From a virus: a stretch of DNA of 31,858 nt. The DNA is taken from positions 1 to 31,858 of the IMG/VR virus record IMGVR_UViG_3300025655_000170. One strand, given 5' to 3'. Shown here piece by piece: positions 8,261 through 17,205 of the stretch; position 1 is the first letter of the stretch; every line of letters begins with the position of its first letter. The notes under the pieces are model-generated. The model worked only from the letters and a program-made list of their open reading frames with translations, was not told where the DNA came from and ran no database searches. Made by a program: the position numbers and the translations under genes.

Positions 8261-8493
8261 TGGACACACAACTAATCATTAACTTCGTCCTCGGGAGCAT
8301 TGCTTCTGTGACGGGCTGGTTCGCCAGAGAGCTTTGGGCTGCTGTGCAGCAACTAAAGGAAGACTTGTACAAGCTACGAGAAGAACTAGCTAAGGACTAC
8401 ATGCCGAAGGATGAGTTCATAGCCTTTAAAGGGGAGCTGTTCACGCTGCTTCATCGAATAGAAGATAAAATAGAAAAGAAGGAAGATAAATAA
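8260..8493 (+). CDS. Small anchored coiled-coil protein
   Basis: 77 residues, overlapping the previous stop by one base (TAATG) and the next start by one base. A single hydrophobic segment at about residues 4-22 (LIINFVLGSIASVTGWFA) precedes a charged helix (LKEDLYKLREELAKDY) and a Lys/Glu C-terminus (RIEDKIEKKEDK). The topology resembles small phage proteins with one membrane anchor and a coiled coil, sometimes annotated near lysis functions. No lipobox or spanin pattern is visible. Confidence 0.65.
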   Translation: MDTQLIINFVLGSIASVTGWFARELWAAVQQLKEDLYKLREELAKDYMPKDEFIAFKGELFTLLHRIEDKIEKKEDK

Positions 8494-9152
8494 TGGCCCT
8501 GCCCTCTCTCCTCTCCCTTGTTAACGATGTGCTTGTACGCCTGCGAGAGCCAGAGGTTACAACTGTTAATGAGAATGTGTTGTCTAAGCTTGTTGGTCGG
8601 TTTGTCAATGACTCCAAGCGACAAGTGGAAGATGCTTATAACTGGAATGCTTTAACCACAACCCTCACAGCAACCACAGCAGCCTCTGTGTTTAACTATG
8701 CTTTGGTGGGCACAGGTAGCCGCTTCAAAGTTATTGAGATTTATAACAATACGTCTCGTGCTTTCCTCGCTGCTCAGACATCTAAGCAGATGACTGCCAA
8801 CTTCATTAGCTCAGATGTCCCCCAGCCGGGAATCCCTGCCTATTACAACTTCAACGGCATTGACAACAACGGAGACACTCAGGTAGACGTGTTCCCCATT
8901 CCTGATGGCGTGTACACCCTCTTCTTTAACTTGTTTGTCCCTCAGGATGAGCTGGTTAACGACGTCGACACAATGTTGGTTCCTAAAGAGCCTGTGGTTT
9001 TGTTGGCTCTTGCGCGCTCGTTGGTTGAACGGGGTGAAGACGGTGGCTTGAGTAACTCCGAAGCCTATGCCATTTACAAAGCAGCCCTGTCTGACTACAT
9101 TGCCTTGGAAGCCTCTCGTTACCCTGAAGAGGAATGCTGGAGTGCTCCTTAA
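8493..9152 (+). CDS. Tail adaptor (tail-tube A-like) protein
   Basis: 219 residues, start in a TAATG overlap. The N-terminal helical part (LLSLVNDVLVRLREPEV, VNDSKRQVEDAYNWNAL) and the later NFISSDVPQPGIPAYYNFNG and VLLALARSLVERGEDGG segments match the layout of T7 gp11-type adaptor proteins: helices, a central beta part, then C-terminal helices. The adaptor forms a ring beneath the portal and carries the nozzle. The next gene is the nozzle-like protein, which is the order in T7-like phages (gp11 then gp12). The call is based on pattern and order. Confidence 0.78.
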   Translation: MALPSLLSLVNDVLVRLREPEVTTVNENVLSKLVGRFVNDSKRQVEDAYNWNALTTTLTATTAASVFNYALVGTGSRFKVIEIYNNTSRAFLAAQTSKQMTANFISSDVPQPGIPAYYNFNGIDNNGDTQVDVFPIPDGVYTLFFNLFVPQDELVNDVDTMLVPKEPVVLLALARSLVERGEDGGLSNSEAYAIYKAALSDYIALEASRYPEEECWSAP

Positions 9153-10693
9153 TGGCACAACCAATCCAAACCTTTAGTATTTCTGCTCCGGGCTTCTATG
9201 GCCTCAACACGCAAGACTCTTCACTAGACCTTGCGCAGGGCTATGCCTTAGTAGCCAACAATGCAGTGATTGACCAGTATGGACGCATTGGTGCACGGCA
9301 GGGGTGGACTAAAGCCTCAGCAGCCTCCACAGCCCTTAGCACAGCGGATGTGAAGGCTATTGAGCAGCTCGTCACCGCCGATGGCGCTGAATGGGTGGTT
9401 GTTGCCGGAAACAGCAAATTGTTCACCCTTACCTCCGGAGTACTTACAGAGCTCACCTATGGCGGTGGCGGTACAGCTCCGACCATTACAGACAGTAATT
9501 GGCAGATTGTCTCCTTAAACAACTGTGTGTATTTCTTCCAAGAAGGGCACGACCCCTTGGTGTTTGCTCCGCTTGTGAGCACTGCAACATACAGGAGAAT
9601 CACTGAGCAAGCAGGCGCTGTAGGAACGCCTCCCTCTGCGGATATCGCTATTAGTGCTTATGGCCGTCTATGGGCTGCTTCAACGGCTGGTAATAAGAAT
9701 GTGGTTTATTTCTCCGACATCATTGCAGGGCAAGTGTGGAGCACTGGAACAGCAGGCTCCCTAGACATCTCAACTGTATGGCCTGACGGCTCTGATACCA
9801 TTACAGGGCTTGGTGCGCATAATGGCTTCTTGTTCATCTTCGGACGGTCTTCCATTCTTGTCTACTCAGGAGCAACAGCTCCGGCTTCTATTGCTCTCTC
9901 CGACACCATTACAGGCATTGGCTGTGTGGCACGAGACACCATTCAGAATACAGGTAGTGACATCATCTTCTTGTCTGATACAGGGGTGAGAAGTATCCTC
10001 CGTACTGTACAAGAGAAGAGTGCTCCTTTTAGAGATTTGAGCAAGAATGTGCGCAACGACCTCATGAGAGCTGTGCAGGGAGAGCAGGCTAAAACAATCA
10101 AGAGTGTTTATAACCCTTTTGAGAGCTTCTACCTACTAACCTTTCCTGTGCTGAAGCAGGTGTATTGCTTTGACATGAAGCAAGCCCTTCCAGATGGCAG
10201 CGCACGGGTAACGACGTGGGACTCCATTCAGCCGTTGTCGTTCTGCTATCTCCGAAGTAAGGCCATGCTTATTGGCAAGCCCGGCTATGTAGGAATTTAT
10301 ACAGACCACGTAGATGATACCAGCAGCTATCGCTTTCAGTATTTCACCAATCACGCTGACTTAGGCTCACAGGGAGTAACTTCGGTTCTCAAGCGCCTAC
10401 AGGTAGTTGTTATTGGAGGAACCAGCCAGTATGTAACTATTAAATGGGGCTATGATTTCTCTGGAAGTTATTTGTCTCAATCAGTAGGTATTCCAGCTCA
10501 AGGGGTTGACTATTATGGGATTGGGGAGTATAATGTATCTGAATACAGCTTCGGAACATCTTTACAAACCCTTACTGCCTACCCGACAGGAGCAGGGAAG
10601 GTTATACAAACAGGTTATGAATCAGAGATTAACGGTGCTCCTATGAGTATCCAGCGAATAGAAATCCAAGCTAAGAACGGAAAACTACAATGA
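9152..10693 (+). CDS. Tail nozzle (tail-tube B-like) protein
   Basis: 513 residues from ATG 9152 (TAATG overlap with the adaptor gene); the frame also contains an ATG at 9134 that I did not choose. It is a long beta-rich protein with propeller-like repeats, e.g. PGFYGLNTQDSSLDLAQGYA near the start, WPDGSDTITGLGAHNGFLFI and GRSSILVYSG in the middle, and CVARDTIQNTGSDIIFLSDT later. This layout fits the nozzle of short-tailed phages, which extends the tail tip and touches the outer membrane. Its stop overlaps the tail-collar gene by four bases. Confidence 0.78.
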   Translation: MAQPIQTFSISAPGFYGLNTQDSSLDLAQGYALVANNAVIDQYGRIGARQGWTKASAASTALSTADVKAIEQLVTADGAEWVVVAGNSKLFTLTSGVLTELTYGGGGTAPTITDSNWQIVSLNNCVYFFQEGHDPLVFAPLVSTATYRRITEQAGAVGTPPSADIAISAYGRLWAASTAGNKNVVYFSDIIAGQVWSTGTAGSLDISTVWPDGSDTITGLGAHNGFLFIFGRSSILVYSGATAPASIALSDTITGIGCVARDTIQNTGSDIIFLSDTGVRSILRTVQEKSAPFRDLSKNVRNDLMRAVQGEQAKTIKSVYNPFESFYLLTFPVLKQVYCFDMKQALPDGSARVTTWDSIQPLSFCYLRSKAMLIGKPGYVGIYTDHVDDTSSYRFQYFTNHADLGSQGVTSVLKRLQVVVIGGTSQYVTIKWGYDFSGSYLSQSVGIPAQGVDYYGIGEYNVSEYSFGTSLQTLTAYPTGAGKVIQTGYESEINGAPMSIQRIEIQAKNGKLQ

Positions 10694-11415
10694 CAGATTA
10701 TGTAAAGGCTACAGCGTTTGCCTCTAAAGACACTCTTCCCACAGGTAATCCTTTAAAGATCGTTAAGGGGACAGAGATTGACACGGAGTTTAATAACATT
10801 GCAATTGCTGTTGCTACGAAGGCAGACCTGCTGAGTCCTGTGTTCACAGGAACCCCTACAGCACCCACAGCCGCTTATGGTCTAAGTAGTACACAGCTGG
10901 CAACCACTGCTTTTGCAACAGCAGCTGGGCCAGTTACCGGATCAATGCTTATGTGGCCTACAGCAACAGCCCCTACAGGTTTCTTGCTTTGTAATGGGCA
11001 GACGGCCAGTAGAGCAACATATGCGGCTTTGTTTGCCATTGTAGGGGTGTTGTTTGGTGCGGGTGATGGCTCTACAACCTTCACGCTTCCTGACTACCGC
11101 GATAGGATGCCTATTGGTGCGGGGACAACCTACACAGCGGCTATCACTGGAGGTAGTAAAGATGCCGTGGTTGTTAGTCACACACATACAGCATCTGTCA
11201 CTGATCCGGGACACACCCACCAACAAGCAGCCACTGTACCAAATCAGGGGATTGATGGAAGTCCTTTTAGCTCCGCCAATGCAGGATATTCTACTAGCGT
11301 AGTTACTAAAACAAACACCACAGGCATCTCAGTAACCAATGACTCCACAGGCTCCAGCGGCACAGACGCCAACCTGCCTCCCTATCTTGGTATTTTCTTT
11401 ATTATTAAGACCTAA
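10690..11415 (+). CDS. Phage tail-collar domain protein
   Basis: 241 residues, start in an ATGA overlap. The N-terminal ~70 residues hold an attachment-like segment (GTEIDTEFNNIAIAVATKAD). A tail-collar (PF07484-type) domain follows at about 83-145: a PTGFLLCNGQTASRATYAAL core, then FGAGDGSTTFTLPDYRDRMP. Histidines (SHTHTASVTDPGHTH, about 157-177) recall metal-binding His-x-His motifs in short tail fibres. The C-terminus ends in LPPYLGIFFIIKT, typical of this family. It is likely a second receptor-contacting protein besides the fibre at 5691. Confidence 0.85.
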   Translation: MTDYVKATAFASKDTLPTGNPLKIVKGTEIDTEFNNIAIAVATKADLLSPVFTGTPTAPTAAYGLSSTQLATTAFATAAGPVTGSMLMWPTATAPTGFLLCNGQTASRATYAALFAIVGVLFGAGDGSTTFTLPDYRDRMPIGAGTTYTAAITGGSKDAVVVSHTHTASVTDPGHTHQQAATVPNQGIDGSPFSSANAGYSTSVVTKTNTTGISVTNDSTGSSGTDANLPPYLGIFFIIKT

Positions 11416-11472
11416 TGAACAAACTAATGTTTAAAACAGCTAACAAGACTAATTGTAAAGAGGGGGTTTAAT

Positions 11473-12468
11473 ATGTGGGGATCACTAATCAGTGGGGGCC
11501 TTGGCCTCTTGGGTGGCATTATGGGTGGAAACTCAGCCGCCGATGCAGCTAGCTCACAAGCAGCTGGTCAAGCAGAAGCAGCCCGTATTGCAGCAGACGC
11601 ACAACGCTTCCGTCCTGTAGGCGTCACTACAGCCTTCGGCTCCAGCCAGTTTGGCACAGACGCCCAAGGCAATGTGAACGAGGCAGGCTACACCCTGTCT
11701 CCTGAGCTAGCAGCCCAGCGGGACGCCTTCCTAGCACAGGCAGGAGGCTCGGGAATGGACTGGGCAGCTCAGGCGGGGCAGGCCGGTCAAGGCTTGTTCA
11801 ACCTCGGTCAGGGCTACTTAGCTCAAAGCCCTGAAGCAGCAGCTCAGCAGTGGCTTCAGAGCCAACAGGCTGCCTTGGCTCCGGGACAGGAGCAACAGCT
11901 AGCGGGTATTCGTAATCAACAGCTGCAACAAGGGCGCTCAGGGCTTGCTGTAGGGGCTACAGACGCTGGTGGCATGGGAGCCTCTAACCCAGAGCTTCAA
12001 GCCTATTACAACAGCTTGGCTCAGACTAATCTGGGCTTGCAAGGGCAGGCACAAGAGCAGGGCCGTCTACAGACTCAGTTTGGTCAGGGCTTGCTTGGTA
12101 GCGGAATTGATCTTACTAGCCAAGGCTACAACCCCTATATCACACAGTTTGGTTTGGCTCAGAATCTTGAGAGTGCCGGTCAGAACGCGCTAGACTTAGG
12201 TTTGAATATTGGGGGTAGGTCTTCACAGGCTGGTGCTAATGTTGGTAACACGTTGTTCCAAGGTGGGACTAATGCAGCCAATACACAAGCAGCGGCTAAT
12301 GCTTATTCTCCTTGGGGTAGTGCTCTCTCCGGCCTTAGCAGCAACCAACAGTTCACAAGCGGCTTGCAGAACTACTTTGGCAACCAGAGCACCGCTAACC
12401 AATACGGAACTAACACAGGAAGCCAACAGACCAACATGCTTGCTGCTCAAGATTCTTGGTTTAATTAA
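11473..12468 (+). CDS. Internal virion / DNA-ejection protein A
   Basis: 331 residues; AGAGGGGG stands upstream of the ATG. The N-terminus is glycine-rich and hydrophobic (LISGGLGLLGGIMGG), able to insert in a membrane, and is followed by a Gln/Ala/Gly-rich low-complexity protein (GLFNLGQGYLAQSPEAAAQQ). This matches ejection proteins of podoviruses such as T7 gp14 or P22 gp7, which leave the capsid before the DNA and help form a channel across the cell envelope. It is first of three consecutive ejection-like genes. Confidence 0.7.
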   Translation: MWGSLISGGLGLLGGIMGGNSAADAASSQAAGQAEAARIAADAQRFRPVGVTTAFGSSQFGTDAQGNVNEAGYTLSPELAAQRDAFLAQAGGSGMDWAAQAGQAGQGLFNLGQGYLAQSPEAAAQQWLQSQQAALAPGQEQQLAGIRNQQLQQGRSGLAVGATDAGGMGASNPELQAYYNSLAQTNLGLQGQAQEQGRLQTQFGQGLLGSGIDLTSQGYNPYITQFGLAQNLESAGQNALDLGLNIGGRSSQAGANVGNTLFQGGTNAANTQAAANAYSPWGSALSGLSSNQQFTSGLQNYFGNQSTANQYGTNTGSQQTNMLAAQDSWFN

Positions 12469-12477
12469 GGACTAATT

Positions 12478-13611
12478 ATGGCAACACAACAAAGCCTCTT
12501 CGGAGCAACCCCAGAAGCCCTTCAGCAGCAACGGGCAGCGGCTCTTAATCAAGAGGCTGCTCAGTATGCTCAGATGGATCCCTTCCAACGGGCGTCCTTC
12601 GGCATTTACAAAGGAGCTAACCAGCTAGGAGGCGCTGTGGGGGGCATGCTTGGTGGTCAAGACCCTCAGATGCAGAAAGCCTCGCTAATGCAACAGCTGT
12701 CTCAGCAGGCAGATACATCCACCCCTGAAGGAATGATGGCTTTTGCTAAGGCTCTGCGTGATAGGGGCTTACAGCAGGAGTCCTTCCAAGCCTCTCAGCA
12801 GGCACAGGCTATGCAGCTTCAAGGGGCTAAGCTGAGCTCTGAACGGGCCTTAACCACGCAACGAGAGCGTGAGCGGGCTTCGGCTGACCCGGTTCAGCAA
12901 TTGCTTCGCACAGGTAAGTTCACAACCCCCTCAGTGGCTGCATACCAAACATCTGGCAACATTGAAGACCTTGTTTCTGTTGACCCCTTGCTGAAAACAC
13001 AGGTAGTTGAGACCAGAGAAGGACAGATTCTTATTGACACACAGACAGGCCAACCAATTGCTAACATTGGTAAGTCCCCTGAACGTGGTGTTAAGGTTTC
13101 GACTTCTGTTACGCAGGCCCCAGACATTGTTCAAGCTGTTAGTGCTTTTGATAAAAGTGTTGCTCCTTATATTGAGACAAGAGACTCTGCTCAAACGGTG
13201 CAAGGCCTGCTTAACGATGCTCGTAAATCTAACAATTCTCAGTCCTTTGAAGCAGCTCGTACAACACTGGCTAAAGCAATTGGGCAGAATAAATTGTCTA
13301 ATGAAGACATTCAACGGACAGGTATCGATCCCCGCCTAGTTGCCGGTGCTTTGGATTGGGTTAATAAGAAGATTGTCGGTGTGCCTAATGACGATGTTAT
13401 GAAACAGATGTACGCAGTTTCCAAGGCTTTGGAAATGAAAGCAACTGAGCGTATTGACAAACAAGCAGAGCGTACACAGGCAGCTGCTACGGCCCAAGGC
13501 TTCAAAGGGGATCAACAACTGTTCTTCCCTAAATCAACATCAGCCCCTCAAGGCAGTGACGCAGCTAAAGAAGCACGTTACCAAGCTTGGAAGCAACAAC
13601 AAGGACGCTAA
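12478..13611 (+). CDS. Internal virion / DNA-ejection protein B
   Basis: 377 residues, ATG 9 bases after the previous stop. Strong Gln/Ala/Arg bias (PEALQQQRAAALNQEAAQYA; GLQQESFQASQQAQAMQLQG) and long helices, as in the second ejection protein (T7 gp15-like position). A short hydrophobic Gly-rich stretch (GANQLGGAVGGMLGG, about 43-57) may touch membrane. No enzymatic motif was found. Function is inferred from order and composition. Confidence 0.7.
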   Translation: MATQQSLFGATPEALQQQRAAALNQEAAQYAQMDPFQRASFGIYKGANQLGGAVGGMLGGQDPQMQKASLMQQLSQQADTSTPEGMMAFAKALRDRGLQQESFQASQQAQAMQLQGAKLSSERALTTQRERERASADPVQQLLRTGKFTTPSVAAYQTSGNIEDLVSVDPLLKTQVVETREGQILIDTQTGQPIANIGKSPERGVKVSTSVTQAPDIVQAVSAFDKSVAPYIETRDSAQTVQGLLNDARKSNNSQSFEAARTTLAKAIGQNKLSNEDIQRTGIDPRLVAGALDWVNKKIVGVPNDDVMKQMYAVSKALEMKATERIDKQAERTQAAATAQGFKGDQQLFFPKSTSAPQGSDAAKEARYQAWKQQQGR

Positions 13612-13613
13612 TT

Positions 13614-16097
13614 ATGTCAGAGCAAGAAGAATTTGAGTTTCGGCTTCGTTTGGAGCAAGAGCAAGGGGCAGCCCCTATGACACGAGAGCAAGCCATTGCT
13701 CAGATTCCAACAGGCGGTATGCAAGCCCCTCAAGGGGGGGAGCGTGCGGAGCCTCGTTCTATTGTTCAGAGCATGATGGAAGGGGCTATGGCTGTTCCTG
13801 TTATTGGCGGTATTGCACGAGGAGCTCAGCTTCTAAGCCGAGGCTCCAGAGCAGCTCCGTATGCTGCTCAGTTTGCTAGTTCTGTTATTCCACAATCAGG
13901 AAGGGCTTTGTTGGCAGAAGGAGCCATTGGGGCAGCCGCTGGTGGCGCTGGTGAGATTGCTGCAAGGCAAGTACCTAAAGACTATTCCTCCCTTGCTGAA
14001 ATGGGCGCAGGAGCTGTTGCTGGTGGTGTTGCTGGAGGTGCTGCGGGTGCCTTGTCTCGTGTGGGCGGCTTCAAAGGAGGCGCTGAAGGCTTGTTTAGCC
14101 CTGTTAAGGACTTGGCAAATCAGGTGTCTCGTTTGTCTGGTGCTGGTAAGGCTTCAGAGCAGGCTATTACAGCTCTTTCTGCGAACCCCTCACTGGCAGG
14201 TTCCATTGCACGGGCAGCGGAGATTGAAGCAAACACAGGTATTTCTCTTCCAATGCTTGCACAGGCTAATGGCGATACAACCATCTCTAGCTATATGCAA
14301 AGCCAGATTGCTAAGGGAGACAACAGCCCCTTTACAGCACAGGTTAAACAGCAATACATGGCTGCTGAGAAGGCTTTAGAGGCTTCACGTAAAGGTGTTG
14401 CTCCATCCATTCAGGAAGTTGACAGCTATGTCAAGCGAAAGGCTCTGGAGACACAAGCAGCTAACGCTAAGATTGCTGCTGAAGCTGCTACAACCACCGC
14501 ACGTAGAGCACAAGGTATTGAGAATATTGACAACCGAATCTTGGAGCTGTCTTCAAACCTTCAACAAGCCCCCGGCAGGACAGATGTTGGTGGTCGGCTT
14601 GACAACCTCATCAGTGCTAAAAAGAAGGCAGTATTTAACGAAATCTCTCCTAAATACACAGAGCTATTTGATAGCTCAGAAGCAGCGGGTATTCGTCTTC
14701 CGGGAGAGGTTGCTAAAGACCTCCGAGAATATGCAACCGACGCTGAGTATAAAGATGCTTTTAAAACATTTCCAATCTTGTTTAGAAAGATTAAGGGAGT
14801 ATTTGCAGAACCCAAGGATAGTTATAGTCTCAGAGACTTGGATAGCCTAAAGCGGGAAACCAATGCAGCCTTGCGTAGCACTACCAAAGGTACTGACCAA
14901 TACCGTATTATTCGGGAACTGAAGGCTCAGGTTGATGGAGCAATTGACAATGTAGACCCAGCCTTCTCAGCACCTTATCGTGCTATTGACAAGGAATATG
15001 CTACACGTGTTGGTCTGCCCTTCAGTAAACAAGGAGTTATAGACATTGACAGGGCGCGATATGTAGAACTCGCTGTTCCTGCAATGACTAAGAATGCTTC
15101 TTCTTTGAAGGAAACAATGGACATCATTGGTGACAGCCTTGAAGGCTTGCAGATTGTAAAAGACGCCTTCTTGTTTGATATTGGTACTAATAAAAGCATT
15201 GTCAATACAGCAACAGGAGAACTGAATCCTGCACAGCTTCGTCGTTACATCGCTTCTAATAAGGAGAAGATTGATCTTGTCCCGGGCCTTCGTGGGGAGC
15301 TTGAGGGTCTTGGGGGACGTGTTGATGTGCTACGTAACAATCGCACAGCAATCTTGGAAGCAGAGAAAGCCGCTAAGATTGAAAAGATTGATAATTTGTG
15401 GACACAGGCATATGGAACCTCCGGAGGCATTACAGGTGTTGTGAAGCAAGCCCTGAATAACCCGCAACAACTAGATGCTTTACTGGATGTTGCTGGTAAA
15501 GATAGGGTTGCTCGTGAGGGTATTAAGAGTGCTGTGCTGGATGACCTGCTGAGTGCTCCGGGTGATCGCCTTGCTTCTCTCAACGAAAACAGAGCAGCCT
15601 TGTCTAAGGTGTTTGGAGAAGCGGGCACTAAGCAGCTAACATACATTGTAGAAGCCTCTCAGCGTCTTAAAGATAATCCATTTAAGATGAATATCAACAT
15701 CAATACAATTTCTAAATCTCAGTTTGAGAGGGATTTTGGTACACGTCCTGATACAACTCTTGGTGAGTTTAGGAATCAAATCTTGACAGCCCCCCGTGTC
15801 TTGATTAACCACTTGACGAGGTTTTGGTCTAACAATGCCAATAAGAATGAGGCTGCGGAGGTACAGAAGTTTCTTCTTGACCCCAAAGCCTTGGAAGATG
15901 CTGCTAAGCTGGTAACTGAGCTTGATACCAAGGGATTCACTGAAAGAGCGACTTCGCTGCTTTCTTCTCTTGCCAAGAACAGCGCCAGTAGTTGGTTGTT
16001 GGGTGCAACAGCTGGTGGCATTGTAGGTGCTCAGGAGCGTGATCGACAGGAATATGTTCCTTCAGACCCTGCTCTATTACAAGGATATGGACAATGA
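13614..16097 (+). CDS. Internal virion / DNA-ejection protein C
   Basis: 827 residues from ATG 13614 with AAGGA about nine bases upstream; a TTG at 13587 would lengthen it into the previous gene and has no site. It is a large helical protein with Gly/Ala-rich hydrophobic segments at about 60-80 and 110-155 (AGAVAGGVAGGAAGAL) and near 800-815 (ASSWLLGATAGGIVGA), consistent with transient membrane insertion during ejection. I saw no lytic transglycosylase catalytic motif, which the largest T7 ejection protein (gp16) carries. It is last of the ejection set and overlaps the lysozyme start by four bases. Confidence 0.7.
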   Translation: MSEQEEFEFRLRLEQEQGAAPMTREQAIAQIPTGGMQAPQGGERAEPRSIVQSMMEGAMAVPVIGGIARGAQLLSRGSRAAPYAAQFASSVIPQSGRALLAEGAIGAAAGGAGEIAARQVPKDYSSLAEMGAGAVAGGVAGGAAGALSRVGGFKGGAEGLFSPVKDLANQVSRLSGAGKASEQAITALSANPSLAGSIARAAEIEANTGISLPMLAQANGDTTISSYMQSQIAKGDNSPFTAQVKQQYMAAEKALEASRKGVAPSIQEVDSYVKRKALETQAANAKIAAEAATTTARRAQGIENIDNRILELSSNLQQAPGRTDVGGRLDNLISAKKKAVFNEISPKYTELFDSSEAAGIRLPGEVAKDLREYATDAEYKDAFKTFPILFRKIKGVFAEPKDSYSLRDLDSLKRETNAALRSTTKGTDQYRIIRELKAQVDGAIDNVDPAFSAPYRAIDKEYATRVGLPFSKQGVIDIDRARYVELAVPAMTKNASSLKETMDIIGDSLEGLQIVKDAFLFDIGTNKSIVNTATGELNPAQLRRYIASNKEKIDLVPGLRGELEGLGGRVDVLRNNRTAILEAEKAAKIEKIDNLWTQAYGTSGGITGVVKQALNNPQQLDALLDVAGKDRVAREGIKSAVLDDLLSAPGDRLASLNENRAALSKVFGEAGTKQLTYIVEASQRLKDNPFKMNININTISKSQFERDFGTRPDTTLGEFRNQILTAPRVLINHLTRFWSNNANKNEAAEVQKFLLDPKALEDAAKLVTELDTKGFTERATSLLSSLAKNSASSWLLGATAGGIVGAQERDRQEYVPSDPALLQGYGQ

Positions 16098-16519
16098 AAG
16101 AACAACTACTAAAGCAGCTACGAAGGGATGAAGGAGAAGTCTTATCAGCTTACCAAGACCACTTAGGCTTCTGGACTATTGGGGTTGGTCGATTAATTGA
16201 CAAACGGAAAGGGGGTGGTCTGTCTCCCGAGGAAAGCGAGTTCCTTCTAAATAACGATGTGGACACCCGCATCAATGCCTTAGAAGCAGCTTTCCCGTGG
16301 TTTAAAGGAATGGATGAGGCTAGGAAGGGGGTTTTGGTCAACATGTCCTTCCAGATGGGTGTGAAGGGCTTGAAAGCCTTCAAGAACACTCTGGCCTCAG
16401 TAGCCAATGGCTTGTATGAGAAGGCAGCTGCTCAGATGCTTCAAAGCCTCTGGGCTTCGCAGACGCCTGAAAGGGCTAAGAGGCTTTCTGAGCAGATGAA
16501 AACCGGAGAGTGGCAATGA
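16094..16519 (+). CDS. Endolysin, T4-lysozyme-type muramidase (GH24)
   Basis: 141 residues, start in an ATGA overlap. The catalytic set of T4 lysozyme is present with exact spacing: Glu13 in RRDEGEVL, Asp22 in YQDHLG and Thr28 in FWTIGVG (E-x8-D-x5-T). The downstream VLVNMSFQMGVKGLKAFKNT segment is also typical of the family. It would cut the N-acetylmuramic acid to N-acetylglucosamine bond of peptidoglycan. No signal peptide is seen, so export depends on the holin encoded next. It is somewhat shorter than T4 lysozyme (164 residues). Confidence 0.93.
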   Translation: MKEQLLKQLRRDEGEVLSAYQDHLGFWTIGVGRLIDKRKGGGLSPEESEFLLNNDVDTRINALEAAFPWFKGMDEARKGVLVNMSFQMGVKGLKAFKNTLASVANGLYEKAAAQMLQSLWASQTPERAKRLSEQMKTGEWQ

Positions 16520-16899
16520 ACCCGCTAGCCCTTGTAAGCCTAGCCACTTCCATCTTTGATAAAATCTTCCCTGATCCTGTGAAGGCTGGGGAGGCTAAAC
16601 TGGAGCTGCTGAAGCTTCAACAAAGTGGGGAGCTAGCTGCAATGCTCTCTCAGACGGAAATCAATAAGGTGGAAGCTGGTTCCTCCTCCCTGTTCGTTGC
16701 AGGCTGGAGGCCCTTCTTAGGCTGGGTGTGTGGCTTTGCAATGGCCTACCAATACCTTGTGCGTCCCTTCCTAACAGCGTTCCTTCCAGAGCTTGTGTTC
16801 CCCGGCTTGGATGACAACCTGTGGCAGCTCTTGCTGGGTATGCTGGGCTTGGGAGGACTGAGAACTTTTGAGAAAACAAAGAGCGTTGCTCGTAACTAG
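16516..16899 (+). CDS. Holin of the three-TM (gene-transfer-release) type
   Basis: 127 residues from ATG 16516 (ATGA overlap with the lysozyme stop; GGAG eight bases upstream). A GTG at 16510 gives two extra residues. The first ~55 residues are helical and charged. They are followed by the characteristic GWRPFLGWVCGFAMAYQY segment (about 64-81), a hydrophobic stretch with Pro (RPFLTAFLPELVFP), and a last hydrophobic segment (LLLGMLGLGGLRTFEK), matching the family PF11351-type holin. It would make the membrane lesion that lets the endolysin out. The pairing with the lysozyme gene is strong context support. Confidence 0.85.
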   Translation: MNPLALVSLATSIFDKIFPDPVKAGEAKLELLKLQQSGELAAMLSQTEINKVEAGSSSLFVAGWRPFLGWVCGFAMAYQYLVRPFLTAFLPELVFPGLDDNLWQLLLGMLGLGGLRTFEKTKSVARN

Positions 16900-16907
16900 G
16901 AGAAGAA

Positions 16908-16994
16908 ATGAACAAACAGCCTGCAAAGAAACCTGCTCCAATGCCTATGCGAGGTAGTCGAACTGCAAAGCACAAAGCAGCTAAGAAGAAATAA
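16908..16994 (+). CDS. 28-residue very basic peptide
   Basis: ATG 16908 has a strong AGGAG five bases upstream, the best ribosome site in the neighbourhood. The peptide (MNKQPAKKPAPMPMRGSRTA, then KHKAAKKK) has 9 Lys and 2 Arg in 28 residues, no acidic residue and three prolines. It lies 8 bases after the holin stop and ends two bases before the terminator hairpin. It could bind nucleic acid or act at membranes; the function is unknown. The site and position argue for translation. Confidence 0.6.
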   Translation: MNKQPAKKPAPMPMRGSRTAKHKAAKKK

Positions 16995-16995
16995 G

Positions 16996-17030
16996 AAAGC
17001 CCCCAAAGCTTCATAGGCTTTGGGGGCTTT
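16996..17030 (+). terminator. Strong terminator between converging operons
   Basis: A 14-pair perfect stem (AAAGCCCCCAAAGC at 16996-17009 with its complement at 17017-17030) closes over a 7-base loop and is followed by further T residues. It ends the structural/lysis unit. The flank on the other side is A-rich (AAGAAATAAG), so it can also act, more weakly, for the converging - strand unit whose last gene stops at 17038. Confidence 0.93.
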
Positions 17031-17037
17031 TTCACGT

Positions 17038-17196
17038 CTAGAAGATGAAGTGGATAACCACAACCCCTAGGTAGAGGTTGATGGAGGTGCTTTGAGGGGC
17101 ATCAAAGGTCATCACGTCTCCTTCGTCCATTAGGCTGATTGAATCAGTGTCTAGACCAAACACTAAGCCCGCTATCCATTCAAAATCAATAAACAT
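17038..17196 (-). CDS. Small conserved-type phage protein
   Basis: 52 residues. AAGGAGA, overlapping the reductase stop codon, lies before the ATG at 17196. The sequence starts MFIDFEWIAGLVFGLDTDSI and ends in a hydrophobic stretch (LYLGVVVIHFIF) after an acidic middle. The WxAGxVFG start is a pattern I associate with small phage proteins of unknown function. It is the last gene of the leftward unit, 8 bases from the shared terminator. Confidence 0.65.
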   Translation of the reverse strand: MFIDFEWIAGLVFGLDTDSISLMDEGDVMTFDAPQSTSINLYLGVVVIHFIF

Positions 17197-17205
17197 AATT
17201 TCTCC

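Noticed and set aside
11415-11471. 18-codon frame MNKLMFKTANKTNCKEGV between the collar gene and the first ejection gene
   Set aside because: It begins in a TAATG overlap, but it is very short and without its own ribosome site; more likely leader sequence.
13614-16097. Possible lytic transglycosylase domain in the largest ejection protein
   Set aside because: No Glu in a SLT-type ESxxG or similar motif could be seen near the N-terminus.
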